Notes: generated by a model not told the origin, from the sequence alone. Positions 30,582-38,785 are shown, counted from the stretch's first letter. The stretch: 64,000 nucleotides of DNA from Ornithinimicrobium pekingense DSM 21552 (GCF_000421185.1 NZ_ATWJ01000014.1:62001-126000), one strand, 5' to 3'. Made by a program: numbers and translations.

Positions 30582-30588
30582 GCTCCCG

Positions 30589-30594
30589 ATCCTG
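30589..30594 (-). promoter_or_regulatory. Possible -10 element of hydroxyacyl-CoA dehydrogenase gene
   Basis: CAGGAT on the minus strand, 7 nt before ATG 30581. GGGAG also lies just before the ATG, so leaderless and Shine-Dalgarno initiation cannot be separated. Confidence 0.35.
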
Positions 30595-30668
30595 CCAGAC
30601 GCGCACCCGCGGTATGCCGTGGGGCCGGGGCCCCTCGGCACGGCACGGGGGTGGCCCCGCGGGCGGGT

Positions 30669-30674
30669 TAGGGT
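30669..30674 (+). promoter_or_regulatory. -10 element of nucS, leaderless
   Basis: TAGGGT, 7 nt before GTG 30682. Confidence 0.55.
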
Positions 30675-30681
30675 TGCCCGC

Positions 30682-31377
30682 GTGCGTGTCGTGATCGCCC
30701 GGTGCTCCGTCGACTACCAGGGGGCCCTGGAGGCCCATCTGCCCCTCGCGACCCGGCTGCTGATGGTCAAGGCCGACGGGTCGGTGCTGGTGCACTCCGA
30801 CGGCGGCTCCTACAAGCCGCTGAACTGGATGGCCCCGCCGTGCTCCATGGCCGAGGTCGAGCCCGACGAGCTCGAGCGCGAGGAGGGGGTCGAGGCCGTC
30901 TGGCTGGTGCAGCACGGCAAGCGCGACGACCTGCTCCGCATCCGCCTGCACGAGGTCCTGTCCGACTCATCGCACGAGCTCGGCATCGACCCCGGTCTGG
31001 TCAAGGACGGTGTCGAGGCCCAGCTGCAGGCCCTGCTGGCCGAGCACATCGGCACGCTGGGCCAGGGGTGGACGCTGCTGCGGCGGGAGTACATGACCGC
31101 GATCGGGCCGGTCGACATACTGTGCCGGGACCAGGACGGCGCGACCGTGGCCGTGGAGATCAAGCGGCGCGGCGACATCGACGGGGTGGAGCAGCTGACC
31201 CGCTACCTCGAGCTGCTCAACCGCGACCCGCACCTGGCGCCGGTCCAGGGAGTCTTCGCCGCGCAGGTCATCAAGCCGCAGGCCCGGGTGCTGGCCACCG
31301 ACCGGGGCATCCGCTGCGTCACGCTCGACTACGAGGCGCTGCGCGGCCGGGACGACGCGGAGTCGCGGCTCTTCTGA
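30682..31377 (+). CDS. nucS: Mismatch-specific endonuclease NucS (EndoMS)
   Basis: 231 residues. NucS cuts both strands at mismatches and provides the non-canonical mismatch repair of actinobacteria that lack MutS/MutL. The N-terminal dimer domain starts [20 protein letters not shown]; the RecB-like nuclease site is GPVDILCRD, then [13 protein letters not shown] with the catalytic Asp, Glu and Lys, then [12 protein letters not shown]. The C-terminus ESRLF resembles the terminal Leu-Phe motif that binds the beta clamp. Start at GTG 30682 is supported by TAGGGT at -7; the longer open frame overlaps the divergent dehydrogenase. Confidence 0.94.
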   Translation: MRVVIARCSVDYQGALEAHLPLATRLLMVKADGSVLVHSDGGSYKPLNWMAPPCSMAEVEPDELEREEGVEAVWLVQHGKRDDLLRIRLHEVLSDSSHELGIDPGLVKDGVEAQLQALLAEHIGTLGQGWTLLRREYMTAIGPVDILCRDQDGATVAVEIKRRGDIDGVEQLTRYLELLNRDPHLAPVQGVFAAQVIKPQARVLATDRGIRCVTLDYEALRGRDDAESRLF

Positions 31378-31618
31378 CGGGCCTCTTCTGCCCACGGGCG
31401 CAGACCGGCCCCGAGACGCAGAGGCGGCACGAGGACGGGCTCCCGCCCGAGGCCGTGCCACGGACAAGGTTCCGCACCACGGACGAGGCGGGCACCATCG
31501 TCCCCGGTGCACACCCTGGTCCGCCGCCGTCCCGGCGCGAAGGCCGGTGCACCAGCTCCCCCGCGCGACGTCGCGCTGACCGGGACGGTCGTCCGGTCCC
31601 TGCGGCAGGATGGGGCGC
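31378..31618. other. Intergenic stretch nucS to gamma-glutamyltransferase
   Basis: 241 bp in which I see no gene, riboswitch, or 32-bp repeat. Only the CAGGAT hexamer (31606-31611) at the promoter of the next gene is worth marking; it lies 7 nt before ATG 31619. Confidence 0.4.
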
Positions 31619-33145
31619 ATGATCCGCCGCGCGGCGATCGCCGCCCCCAACGCGCACGCCACCCGCGCCGCCGAGCACGCGCTGTCGGAGGGCGGCACGG
31701 CCGTCGACGCCGCCATCGCCGCGATGGTCAGCGCCACCATCACCGAGCCGGGCATCGTCGCCCCGCTGGGCGGGTGCTACCTCAACGTCTGGCCGGTCGA
31801 CGGCGACCCCGTCGTCATCGACGGCAACGTCGAGATGCCCGGGCGGGGCCAGCCGGCGGAGCGGTTCGGGGCGGGGCTCATCGAGGCGGTCTCGGACTAC
31901 GGCGGGGGCATGACCACCTTCGTCGGGCCCGGGTCAGTCGCCACCCCCGGCATGCTGGCCGGGATGGGGCTGGCGCACGAGCGCTTCGGGACCGCGCCGT
32001 GGGCCAGCCTGCTGCAGCCGGCCGCCGAGGTGGCCCGCTCCGGCTTCGCCCTGAGCCGTACCGCCCAGTCCTACCTCGTCCTCGTCACCGACACCATCCT
32101 CGCCTGGGACCCGGCCACGCGGGCGCTGCTGACCGACGACGGCGCCGCGCCGCAGGTCGGCCACCCGGTCGCGAGCCCCGCCCTGGCCGACACGCTGGAG
32201 CAGATCGGGGCCGAGGGCTGGCAGTCGGTCTACACCGGCGACATCGCCCGCCGGATCGACGCGGACATGCGCGAGCGCGGCGGGCTGCTGTCCGCGACCG
32301 ACCTGGCGGCCTACCGGGCGGTGGAGCGGCCCGCGCTCCGCAGCCGCCTGGGGGCCTGGGACCTGGCCTGCAACCCACCGCCGTCCATCGGTGGGCCCGT
32401 GCTGACGGCGATGCTGCGCCTGCTGCACGCGGTGCGCGAGGAGATCACCCCGGCCCGTGCGGCCCAGGTCATGAAGGAGGTCCTCGACATCCGCCTGGAC
32501 CGGATCGACACGGCCGAGGACCTCGCCGCAGCGGGCGCCGAGCTGCTGGGGACCCTGCACACCATCGGTGCCACGGGGCTGCCGACCTCGCCCTCGACCG
32601 CGCACGTGTCGGTCGTGGACGCGCAGGGTATGGCGTGCGCGCTCACCGCCTCCGCCGGGTACGGGTCGGGGATGACCGTCGCCGGGACCGGGATGATCGC
32701 CAACAACGCGCTCGGGGAGCTCGAGCTCAACCGCCTCGGCCTGCACGCGCTCGAGCCGGGCACGCGGCTGGCCTCCAACATGGCGCCCACGACCGCGCGG
32801 CTGGCGGACGGCAGCGTGCTGGCCATCGGCACCCCCGGGGCCGACCGGATCACCACCGCGCTCACCCAGGTCATCATCCACGTCGCCCGGCACGGCGAGA
32901 GCCTGCAGACGGCGATCGACCGCCCGCGGATGCACCCGCGCCGGCTCGACGACGGCACCGACCGGATCGAGCACGAGCGGGACGAGTCCATCGCGGCCGA
33001 CCTCGACGCCGTCGGGATGCCGCGGCACGAGCACCCTCCTCAGGCGATGTACTTCGGAGGCGTCGGCGGGGCCTTCCTGCGTCCCGACGGCACGCTCGAG
33101 GCGGCCGCGGACCCCCGCCGGGCGGCGGCCACGCTGGTGACCTGA
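31619..33145 (+). CDS. Gamma-glutamyltransferase-family Ntn hydrolase, apparently cytoplasmic
   Basis: 508 residues. The family is made as a precursor cleaved before a catalytic Thr. Here the site reads SPSTAHVSVVDAQGMACALT, where Thr-Ala-His replaces the usual Thr-Thr-His; the nucleophilic Thr is kept. The oxyanion region is present as a shortened MTVAGTGMIANN and NMAPT. No signal peptide is found, although classical Ggt is secreted, so this may be an acylase-like or intracellular paralogue. The start at ATG 31619 has CAGGAT at -7; ATG 31610 is an alternative. Confidence 0.8.
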   Translation: MIRRAAIAAPNAHATRAAEHALSEGGTAVDAAIAAMVSATITEPGIVAPLGGCYLNVWPVDGDPVVIDGNVEMPGRGQPAERFGAGLIEAVSDYGGGMTTFVGPGSVATPGMLAGMGLAHERFGTAPWASLLQPAAEVARSGFALSRTAQSYLVLVTDTILAWDPATRALLTDDGAAPQVGHPVASPALADTLEQIGAEGWQSVYTGDIARRIDADMRERGGLLSATDLAAYRAVERPALRSRLGAWDLACNPPPSIGGPVLTAMLRLLHAVREEITPARAAQVMKEVLDIRLDRIDTAEDLAAAGAELLGTLHTIGATGLPTSPSTAHVSVVDAQGMACALTASAGYGSGMTVAGTGMIANNALGELELNRLGLHALEPGTRLASNMAPTTARLADGSVLAIGTPGADRITTALTQVIIHVARHGESLQTAIDRPRMHPRRLDDGTDRIEHERDESIAADLDAVGMPRHEHPPQAMYFGGVGGAFLRPDGTLEAAADPRRAAATLVT

Positions 33146-33194
33146 GCACAGGTGTGCCGGGGCGGTCCGGGACGCGCGCGGAGCCGCTCGTGCC

Positions 33195-33200
33195 TACGGT
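33195..33200 (+). promoter_or_regulatory. -10 element of small acidic gene
   Basis: TACGGT, 7 nt before ATG 33208. The spacer contains GGAGG, so initiation could be leaderless or Shine-Dalgarno driven from another start. Confidence 0.45.
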
Positions 33201-33207
33201 GGAGGCC

Positions 33208-33462
33208 ATGAGCCATCACCAGCACGACGGCGGCGACGCCGAGCCCGGCACCGAGGTGCAGCAGGCCAAGCAGGAGGCCGCCGAGAACGTGGTCGAGCGC
33301 GTCGAGTCCTGGCAGGACGGCGCCGAGGAGCAGACGGTCCGCGAGGAGCTCGCGGAGGGTATGCAGCGCGCCGGTGTCGAGGTCGACGACGCCCAGCTCG
33401 ACGAGACGGCCGAGCAGATCCACAGCCACGGCAGCGCGGACACCACGCCCGACCCGCGCTGA
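33208..33462 (+). CDS. Small acidic protein, unknown function
   Basis: 84 residues, strongly acidic and Gln/Glu/Asp-rich, starting MSHHQHDGGDAEPGTEV and predicted to be mostly helical (QQAKQEAAENVVERVESW; VREELAEGMQRAGVEVDD). No domain is recognised. It has its own promoter signal and lies 28 bp before the adenosyltransferase on the same strand. Confidence 0.65.
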   Translation: MSHHQHDGGDAEPGTEVQQAKQEAAENVVERVESWQDGAEEQTVREELAEGMQRAGVEVDDAQLDETAEQIHSHGSADTTPDPR

Positions 33463-33490
33463 ACCAGGGGCGGCGTGACACCATGCCGCC

Positions 33491-34180
33491 ATGGTCAACC
33501 TCACCCGGATCTACACCCGCACCGGCGACGACGGCACCACCGCCCTCGGCGACCTCGGTCGCACCTCCAAGAACGACCCCCGGCTGGTCGCCTACGCCGA
33601 CACCGACGAGGCCAACTCGCTCATCGGGGTGGCCATCGCGGCCGGCAACCTGCCCAGCCGCATGGAGGCGACGCTGACGCGGATCCAGAACGACCTCTTC
33701 GACGTCGGTGCCGACCTGGCGATGCCGCTGCGGGCGAGCTACGACTGGGAGCCGCTGCGGGTGCAGGCGGAGTGGGTCGACGAGCTCGAGGCCGACTGCG
33801 ACTCCTACAACAGCCAGCTCGAGCCGCTGCGCTCCTTCATCCTGCCGGGCGGGACGCCGGGCTCGGCGCACCTGCACGTGGCCCGGACGGTGGCCCGCCG
33901 CGCGGAGCGGGCGGCGTGGGCCGCGCTCGAGGCGCACGGCGACGAGCCGGCCGGCGAGGGCGACCCGAAGGGCGTCGGCGGGGTGAACCCGCTGGCCCCG
34001 AAGTACCTCAACCGGCTCTCGGACCTGCTCTTCATCCTGGCCCGCGTGGCCAACCTCGCCGGCGACGGCGACGTGCTGTGGAAGCCCGGTGGCGGCCGCG
34101 TCGAGGTGCCGCAGAAGCGTCGCCGCAAGGCCGCCCCGAGCGTCGACCCGGGTGACGACCCGGTGTCGGACGACGCCTGA
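33491..34180 (+). CDS. pduO: ATP:cob(I)alamin adenosyltransferase, PduO type
   Basis: 229 residues. It adenosylates cob(I)alamin to the cofactor of methylmalonyl-CoA mutase. TRIYTRTGDDGTTALGDLGR binds ATP, Y-A-D-T-D-E-A-N-S and RIQNDLFDVGADLA are family motifs, and FILPGGTPGSAHLHVARTVARRAER with LNRLSDLLFILAR forms the active-site helices. A charged C-terminal tail (about 198-229) is extra. CACCAT sits 6 nt before ATG 33491. It works with MeaB and the epimerase elsewhere in the window; the same neighbourhood occurs in mycobacteria. Confidence 0.92.
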   Translation: MVNLTRIYTRTGDDGTTALGDLGRTSKNDPRLVAYADTDEANSLIGVAIAAGNLPSRMEATLTRIQNDLFDVGADLAMPLRASYDWEPLRVQAEWVDELEADCDSYNSQLEPLRSFILPGGTPGSAHLHVARTVARRAERAAWAALEAHGDEPAGEGDPKGVGGVNPLAPKYLNRLSDLLFILARVANLAGDGDVLWKPGGGRVEVPQKRRRKAAPSVDPGDDPVSDDA

Positions 34181-34193
34181 CCGACCGCACCCC

Positions 34194-34284
34194 ACGCCCA
34201 CCGACGACGCGGTGTGCTCACCCCCACGCCCACCGACGACGCGGTGTGCTCACCCCCAGCCCCACCGACGACGCGGTGTGCTCA
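34194..34284. repeat. 32-bp-period repeat, locus C (3 direct units)
   Basis: Cores CCGACGACG at 34201, 34233 and 34265 within near-identical units (CCACCGACGACGCGGTGTGC followed by TCACC). The element lies between the convergent adenosyltransferase and citrate-synthase-like genes. The TCA of the last unit (34282-34284) is the stop codon of the latter gene on the minus strand. Confidence 0.9.
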
Positions 34285-35472
34285 CCGCGCCCCGGTGTAG
34301 ATGCCGGTGAGGCGGAACCGCATACCCGGCTCCTCGAGCTCTTCGAGCGCGTGGGCCGTCCAGCCGGCGGTGCGGGCGACCGCGAAGATCGCCGTCCCGG
34401 CGTCGCGCGGCAGACCGTCGACGAGGGCCCAGAGCGCAAGGGGGAGGTCCACCGTCATCGGCCAGCCACGTCGGGCGAGCAGCTCCTCGCGCAGCAGCTC
34501 GACGGCGTCGGTGACCTCGGTCGTGCAGCGGGGGGAGATCCGCCGGTAGAGCTCCTCGGCACGGGGGTCGGAGCGCTCGTAGACCAGGTGGCCGAAGCCC
34601 ACCGGCGGCCGGTCTGCGGCCAGCGCCTGCCCCAGGGCGGCCCGAGGGTCCTCGAGCGCGGTGCGCAGCCATCCGTACGCGGCAGCGGGCGCGGTCACGT
34701 GCAGGGGGCTGTCGGCGGTGGCCAGGGCGGCCAGGAGCGCGGAGCAGAGGTCGGCACCTCCGGAGACGGCCACCCGCAGGGCGGTCGTCGAGACGGCCAT
34801 GTCGTGGTCGGCCAGCAGGACGAGCGCGGCGTCGACGTCGGTGACCCGGCCGGTGCCGAGCGCAGCGGCCAGCCGGGCGGCGACCGGTGCGGTGCGCGGC
34901 AGGTCCGACGCCGGCGACGACCCGCCGAGACCCTCCAGCGCAGCGACGAGGTGGCCCAGGGCCCGGGACCCCGCCGTCACCGTCGCGGCCGGGCTGCGGT
35001 CGTGACGACCCGGGTCGGTCGTGCCGGCGACGAGGACCGCATGCTTGAACCGGTCGAGGACCGAGGTGTGCGGAGGCAGCGCCGCGAGCAGGCGGCGCAG
35101 CGCCCCCAGGTCCTCCCCCTCGGGCGGGCGCGGCTGCTCCTCGCTCCCCCACAGCAGGGCGCAGACGTCCTCGAAGGCGGCGGTGCGCGAGAGCTCGACG
35201 GCGTCCTTCCCCCGGTAGGCCAGCCGGTCGCCGTGGATGCGGGTGATCTGGGTCCTGACCTCCACCGGCCGAGCGCCCGAGCGCCGTGCCGGCCGGGCCA
35301 GCCCCTCGCGCAGAGCCTGCACCGCTGTCGCGTCGAAGAGACTTCCTCCCGGGCCGCCGCGCCGCGTCGGCGTGAGCAGGCCACGGCTGACGTAGGCGTA
35401 GACCGTCTCGACCTTCACCCCCAGGTATGCCGCCACCTGGGCGGTCGTGAGGGTGGCGCCGGGACGGCTCAC
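34282..35472 (-). CDS. Citrate synthase-like protein with N-terminal MerR-type HTH
   Basis: 396 residues. A helix-turn-helix (about 8-45: LTTAQVAAYLGVKVETVYAY, with SRGLLTPTR) precedes a citrate-synthase fold. PVGFGHLVYERSDPRAEEL keeps the GFGHxVY motif, and SPLHVTAPAAA keeps the first active His but replaces the usual GGAN. The catalytic Asp region reads TVDLPLALWAL. Activity may be altered, and a DNA-binding, possibly autoregulatory role is plausible. GTG 35472 has TACGAA 8 nt upstream, within a TTGATC-type promoter overlapping the operator array. Divergent from the second citrate synthase. Confidence 0.85.
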   Translation of the reverse strand: MSRPGATLTTAQVAAYLGVKVETVYAYVSRGLLTPTRRGGPGGSLFDATAVQALREGLARPARRSGARPVEVRTQITRIHGDRLAYRGKDAVELSRTAAFEDVCALLWGSEEQPRPPEGEDLGALRRLLAALPPHTSVLDRFKHAVLVAGTTDPGRHDRSPAATVTAGSRALGHLVAALEGLGGSSPASDLPRTAPVAARLAAALGTGRVTDVDAALVLLADHDMAVSTTALRVAVSGGADLCSALLAALATADSPLHVTAPAAAYGWLRTALEDPRAALGQALAADRPPVGFGHLVYERSDPRAEELYRRISPRCTTEVTDAVELLREELLARRGWPMTVDLPLALWALVDGLPRDAGTAIFAVARTAGWTAHALEELEEPGMRFRLTGIYTGAR

Positions 35473-35493
35473 CGCAGCGCTTCGTATGATCTG

Positions 35494-35534
35494 AACATTG
35501 ACTGGATCAACGTTGACACAGGATCAATGTTAAC
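35494..35534. promoter_or_regulatory. Operator array between the two citrate synthase genes
   Basis: AT-rich for this genome. It contains AACATTGA (35494-35501), the perfect palindrome TCAACGTTGA (35507-35516) and TCAATGTT (35524-35531), i.e. three copies of an ATCAAYGTTRAC-like site, two of them as direct repeats 17 bp apart. A consensus TTGACA (35513-35518) and TATGAT (35485-35490) lie in the same 76-bp gap. The binding protein could be the HTH-citrate synthase itself (inference). Confidence 0.65.
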
Positions 35535-35548
35535 GGCACGCTCGGGAC

Positions 35549-36685
35549 ATGGACACGATGATCGCCCCGGCCGGCCTCAAGGGCGTCGTGGTCGCCGACA
35601 CCACGACCGGAGACGTGCGCGGCCAGGAGGGCTTCTACCACTTCCGGCAGTACTCCGCGGTCGACCTCGCCCGCACCCGCGCCTTCGAGGACGTCTGCCA
35701 CCTGATGCTCGAGGGCGAGCTGCCCACGCCCCGGCAGGCCGCGTCCTTCCGCGCCCGGCTGGCCGAGGCGGCGGCTCTGCCGGACGGACTGACGGACCTG
35801 CTGCCCGCCGTCGCCCGTTCCGGCGCCGACCGGGCCTCGCTGGCCCGGTTGCGCACCGCCGTCTCCCACCTGGGGGCGCTGGAGCAGTTCACCCCGACCT
35901 GGGGCACCGACCGCGACCGGGTGAAGGCCGACGTGGTCCGCCTCGTCGGGGTCGTCCCCACGATCCAGGCCGCCCTGTTCCGGCTGCGGCGGGGCGACGA
36001 GCCGCTCGCCCCACGGCCAGAGCTGGGGGCCGCAGGCAGCTGGCTGTGGATGCTGACCGGTGCGGAGCCGGCGCCCGAGCACCGCGACGCGGTCGCGGCA
36101 TACCTGACCAGCACGATCGACCACGGCTTCAGCGCCTCGACGTTCACCGCGCGGGTGGTCACCTCCTCGGGCAGCGACGTCGCCTCGGCGGTCTGCGGGG
36201 CGATCGGCACCTTCGCCGGGCCGCTGCACGGCGGCGCCCCGGACCGGGCCCTCGACGCGCTCGACGAGATCGGCACGCCCGACCGGGCCCGGGCGTGGGT
36301 GCGTGAGCGGGTCGCGGCCGGCGAGCGCATCATGGGTTTCGGCCACGCCGTCTACCGGACCATGGACCCTCGGGCGGCGATGCTGCGCGAGATCGCGCTT
36401 GAGCTGGGTGGCCCGCTCGTCGAGCTGGCGGTGCGGGTCGAGTCCGAGGTCGTCGCGGCGCTCGCCGAGCTGAAGCCGGGCCGCGAGCTGCACACCAACG
36501 TCGAGTACTACGCCGGGGTGGTGATGGAGCAGTGCGGCATCCCCCGGGAGATGTTCACGCCCACCTTCGCCACGGCGCGGGTGGTCGGCTGGGGCGCCCA
36601 CGTCCTCGAGCAGACGACGAGCCCGCGCATCTTCCGGCCGGCCGCCCGCTACACCGGGCCCGAGGCCCCGGCCCCGCTGCCCTGA
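35549..36685 (+). CDS. Citrate synthase (CitA/citrate synthase 2 type)
   Basis: 378 residues, typical of short-chain citrate/2-methylcitrate synthases. Active-site His in GPLHGGAP, His in MGFGHAVYRTMDPRA, and the acidic residue in HTNVEYYAGVVM (Glu where Escherichia coli GltA has Asp, as in mycobacterial CitA-like proteins). It condenses acetyl-CoA or propionyl-CoA with oxaloacetate; propionyl-CoA use is possible given the nearby methylmalonyl genes. ATG 35549 was used; ATG 35558 is an alternative. No Shine-Dalgarno is visible. Confidence 0.9.
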   Translation: MDTMIAPAGLKGVVVADTTTGDVRGQEGFYHFRQYSAVDLARTRAFEDVCHLMLEGELPTPRQAASFRARLAEAAALPDGLTDLLPAVARSGADRASLARLRTAVSHLGALEQFTPTWGTDRDRVKADVVRLVGVVPTIQAALFRLRRGDEPLAPRPELGAAGSWLWMLTGAEPAPEHRDAVAAYLTSTIDHGFSASTFTARVVTSSGSDVASAVCGAIGTFAGPLHGGAPDRALDALDEIGTPDRARAWVRERVAAGERIMGFGHAVYRTMDPRAAMLREIALELGGPLVELAVRVESEVVAALAELKPGRELHTNVEYYAGVVMEQCGIPREMFTPTFATARVVGWGAHVLEQTTSPRIFRPAARYTGPEAPAPLP

Positions 36686-36694
36686 CGATCGGGC

Positions 36695-37129
36695 TCAGGC
36701 GACGTTGGAGCTCATCCACCCCGGGGGGACGGCCTCGACCCAGGCCCGCAGCGCGGTGTAGTGCTCCTCGTCCAGCGCCAGGTCGAAGGAGGAGGTGCCG
36801 TAGACGACCGGCACCTCGATCAGGCCTGCCCGCCCGATCTCGCGGGCGGTCTCGCCGTTGACGGTGCCGGCCACCCCCAGGTCGAGGTTGCCGCGCATCC
36901 ACGGCCCACCGGAAAGACCGCCCGGCCCACGCAGGGCCAGACGGTCTTCGGTGAAGCGCAGGGTGCCTCGGCGCCAGGCGCCCTGGGAGGCAGAGCTGCG
37001 GTAGGCCACCGGCATAGGCGGGCAGATCAGGCCCTGGTCGCCGAAGATCCGGAACATGACCAGGCCCAGCCCCAGGAGCACCAGCGCGCCGACGGCGGCC
37101 AGGAGCACCAGGACGAGGCTCTCCGACAT
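36695..37129 (-). CDS. DUF2550 membrane protein
   Basis: 144 residues. One N-terminal membrane helix (LVLVLLAAVGALVLLGLGLVMF) is followed by a soluble domain with WRRGTLRFTEDRLALRG, which matches DUF2550. These proteins are encoded directly after atpC in many actinobacteria; function unknown. ATG 37129 lies 6 bp past the atpC stop, so it is translationally linked to the ATP synthase gene. Confidence 0.88.
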   Translation of the reverse strand: MSESLVLVLLAAVGALVLLGLGLVMFRIFGDQGLICPPMPVAYRSSASQGAWRRGTLRFTEDRLALRGPGGLSGGPWMRGNLDLGVAGTVNGETAREIGRAGLIEVPVVYGTSSFDLALDEEHYTALRAWVEAVPPGWMSSNVA

Positions 37130-37135
37130 GAGCGG

Positions 37136-37417
37136 TCAGGCGGTGGGGGTGCTGGTGAGGCTGGCGGCGTCGACGTTGTCGGCGACGATGACCACGCGGT
37201 CGTGGTCCACGGACAGGAAGCCGCTGTCGATGGTGACCGTCTCGTCGCCGCCACCGGTCGCGATGCGGACGTCGCCGGTGACGAGGACACCCAGCAGCGG
37301 CGTGTGTCCGGGCAGGATACCGAGCTCACCGTCGATGCTCCGGGCGCTGACCATGGAGGCCTCGCCCTCCCAGACCTTGCGGTCCGCGGCGACCAGCTCG
37401 ACCTTCAGTGCACTCAC
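37136..37417 (-). CDS. atpC: F1F0-ATP synthase epsilon subunit, short form
   Basis: 93 residues: the beta-sandwich domain is complete (LKVELVAADRKVWEGEASMV, GELGILPGHTPLLGVL), but the C-terminal helical hairpin that inhibits ATP hydrolysis in longer epsilon subunits (~120-140 residues) is absent. Short epsilon subunits occur in some actinobacteria. GTG 37417 has GAGAGGA upstream. Unusually, a CoA-transferase gene separates it from atpD, so it probably needs its own promoter or read-through. Confidence 0.92.
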   Translation of the reverse strand: MSALKVELVAADRKVWEGEASMVSARSIDGELGILPGHTPLLGVLVTGDVRIATGGGDETVTIDSGFLSVDHDRVVIVADNVDAASLTSTPTA

Positions 37418-37505
37418 GTCGGTGTTGTCCTCTCGGGTGTTCGGCCAGACGGTCGGTCCAGTCTAGCGGTCGGCCGGTGCGCCTCCGAACGGGTCCACGG
37501 GGTGC

Positions 37506-38735
37506 CTACGCGAGGCCCAGGTGGGCGGCCTCCTCCCACAGCTCGGCACGCACCCGCGGGTGGGCCGCCTCCTCGATCAGGGCCCGGGCCTGGTCCTTCT
37601 CGCTGTGCCCGAACAGCGGCGCGACGCCCTGTTCGGTGACGATCGACGAGGCCTGGAAGGAGGTCACCGGCTCGTCGACCATCGGCACGATCGTGGAGAC
37701 GTCCGCCTTCGGGTGCCAGGAGCGCAACGCCATGATCGCCTGGCCGCCCTGGGAGTGCAGCGCGCCGACGATGAAGTCGGTCTGCCCGCCGAACCCGCTG
37801 TGGATCCGGGCGTCGATGCGCGAGGCGTTGGCCTGGCCGAACAGGTCGACCTCCAGGGCGGTGTTGATGGAGGTCATCGAGCGCTGCCGCGCGATGAGAC
37901 CGGGGTCGTTGGTGCGCTCGGTGCGCAGCATGTGCACGCGCCGGTTGCCGTCGAGCCACGTGTAGAGCTCGCTGGTGCCGAAGAGGAAGGAGGTCGTCAA
38001 GGGGTGTTCTGCGTCCAGGGCCCCCGCGGCGTCCAGGGCCAGCACGCCGTCGGAGAACATCTCCGTCCACAGCCGCAGCCCGCGATGGCCGGTGAGCGCG
38101 CCCAGCACCGCGTCGGGGACCGCCCCGATGCCCATCTGGAGCGTCGCACCGTCCGGCACCATGCCGGCGACGCGCTCGCCGATCGCCAGCGCGTCCTCGC
38201 CCAGCGGCATACCCTGAGGCGGCGTGGGCAGGGCGCTGCTGGCCTCGAGGGCGAGGTCGATGTGGTCGACCGGCACGAGCGCGTCGCCGTAGGTGTAGGG
38301 CATCTGGTCATTGACCTGCGCGACCACCAGCCCCCCGCGCTCACGGCACGCCTCGATCGCCGCCGGCAGCACGTTGACCTCGATCCCCAGCGACACGACG
38401 CCGTCGCGCGGGGGCGAGCAGTGCACGAACACGGCGTCGACCGGCAGGGACCGCCGGAAGAGGACCGGCACCAGCGAGAGCCGCGAGGGGACGTAGCGCA
38501 GCCCGGGGTGGCGCCGCTGACCCGCCCCCACGAAGCTGGTCTCGACGACGACCCCGTCGCGCTCGGGCAGCCCCGGGGGCCCGTTGAGGGTGTTGAGGAC
38601 GTAGCGCTCGACGTGCTCGTCCAGGACGCGCACCAGCTCCCAGGGGATGCTGTGGTTGCCGGAGGCGACGACGCGCGGGGTGTCGGGGAGGGCGCGCAGG
38701 GCCGCGGCCAGGGCGGAGGTGTCGACGGTGATCAC
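37506..38735 (-). CDS. Acetyl-CoA hydrolase/CoA-transferase (4-hydroxybutyrate/butyrate CoA-transferase type)
   Basis: 409 residues with the two-domain CoA-transferase family I fold. LQMGIGAVPDAVLGAL, LWTEMFSDGVLAL (candidate catalytic Glu), EVDLFGQANAS and SGFGGQTDFIVGA are characteristic. It transfers CoA between acetyl-CoA and a short carboxylate or hydrolyses acetyl-CoA. It sits inside the ATP synthase operon between atpD and atpC, on the same strand, with CACAAT 6 nt before GTG 38735 as a possible own promoter, and downstream of a strong hairpin and repeat array D. It is probably a lineage-specific insertion. Confidence 0.88.
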   Translation of the reverse strand: MITVDTSALAAALRALPDTPRVVASGNHSIPWELVRVLDEHVERYVLNTLNGPPGLPERDGVVVETSFVGAGQRRHPGLRYVPSRLSLVPVLFRRSLPVDAVFVHCSPPRDGVVSLGIEVNVLPAAIEACRERGGLVVAQVNDQMPYTYGDALVPVDHIDLALEASSALPTPPQGMPLGEDALAIGERVAGMVPDGATLQMGIGAVPDAVLGALTGHRGLRLWTEMFSDGVLALDAAGALDAEHPLTTSFLFGTSELYTWLDGNRRVHMLRTERTNDPGLIARQRSMTSINTALEVDLFGQANASRIDARIHSGFGGQTDFIVGALHSQGGQAIMALRSWHPKADVSTIVPMVDEPVTSFQASSIVTEQGVAPLFGHSEKDQARALIEEAAHPRVRAELWEEAAHLGLA

Positions 38736-38741
38736 GGGCCC

Positions 38742-38747
38742 ATTGTG
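38742..38747 (-). promoter_or_regulatory. Possible -10 element of CoA-transferase gene
   Basis: CACAAT on the minus strand, 6 nt before GTG 38735; fits the leaderless geometry but has C in place of the first T. Confidence 0.35.
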
Positions 38748-38785
38748 CTACGACGCGGCGTCGGACCCAGGGCCGGGCCGGTTCA

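Noticed and set aside
31378-31618. Riboswitch or small RNA in the nucS-downstream gap
   Set aside because: No conserved riboswitch core or terminator-antiterminator pair could be recognised by eye.
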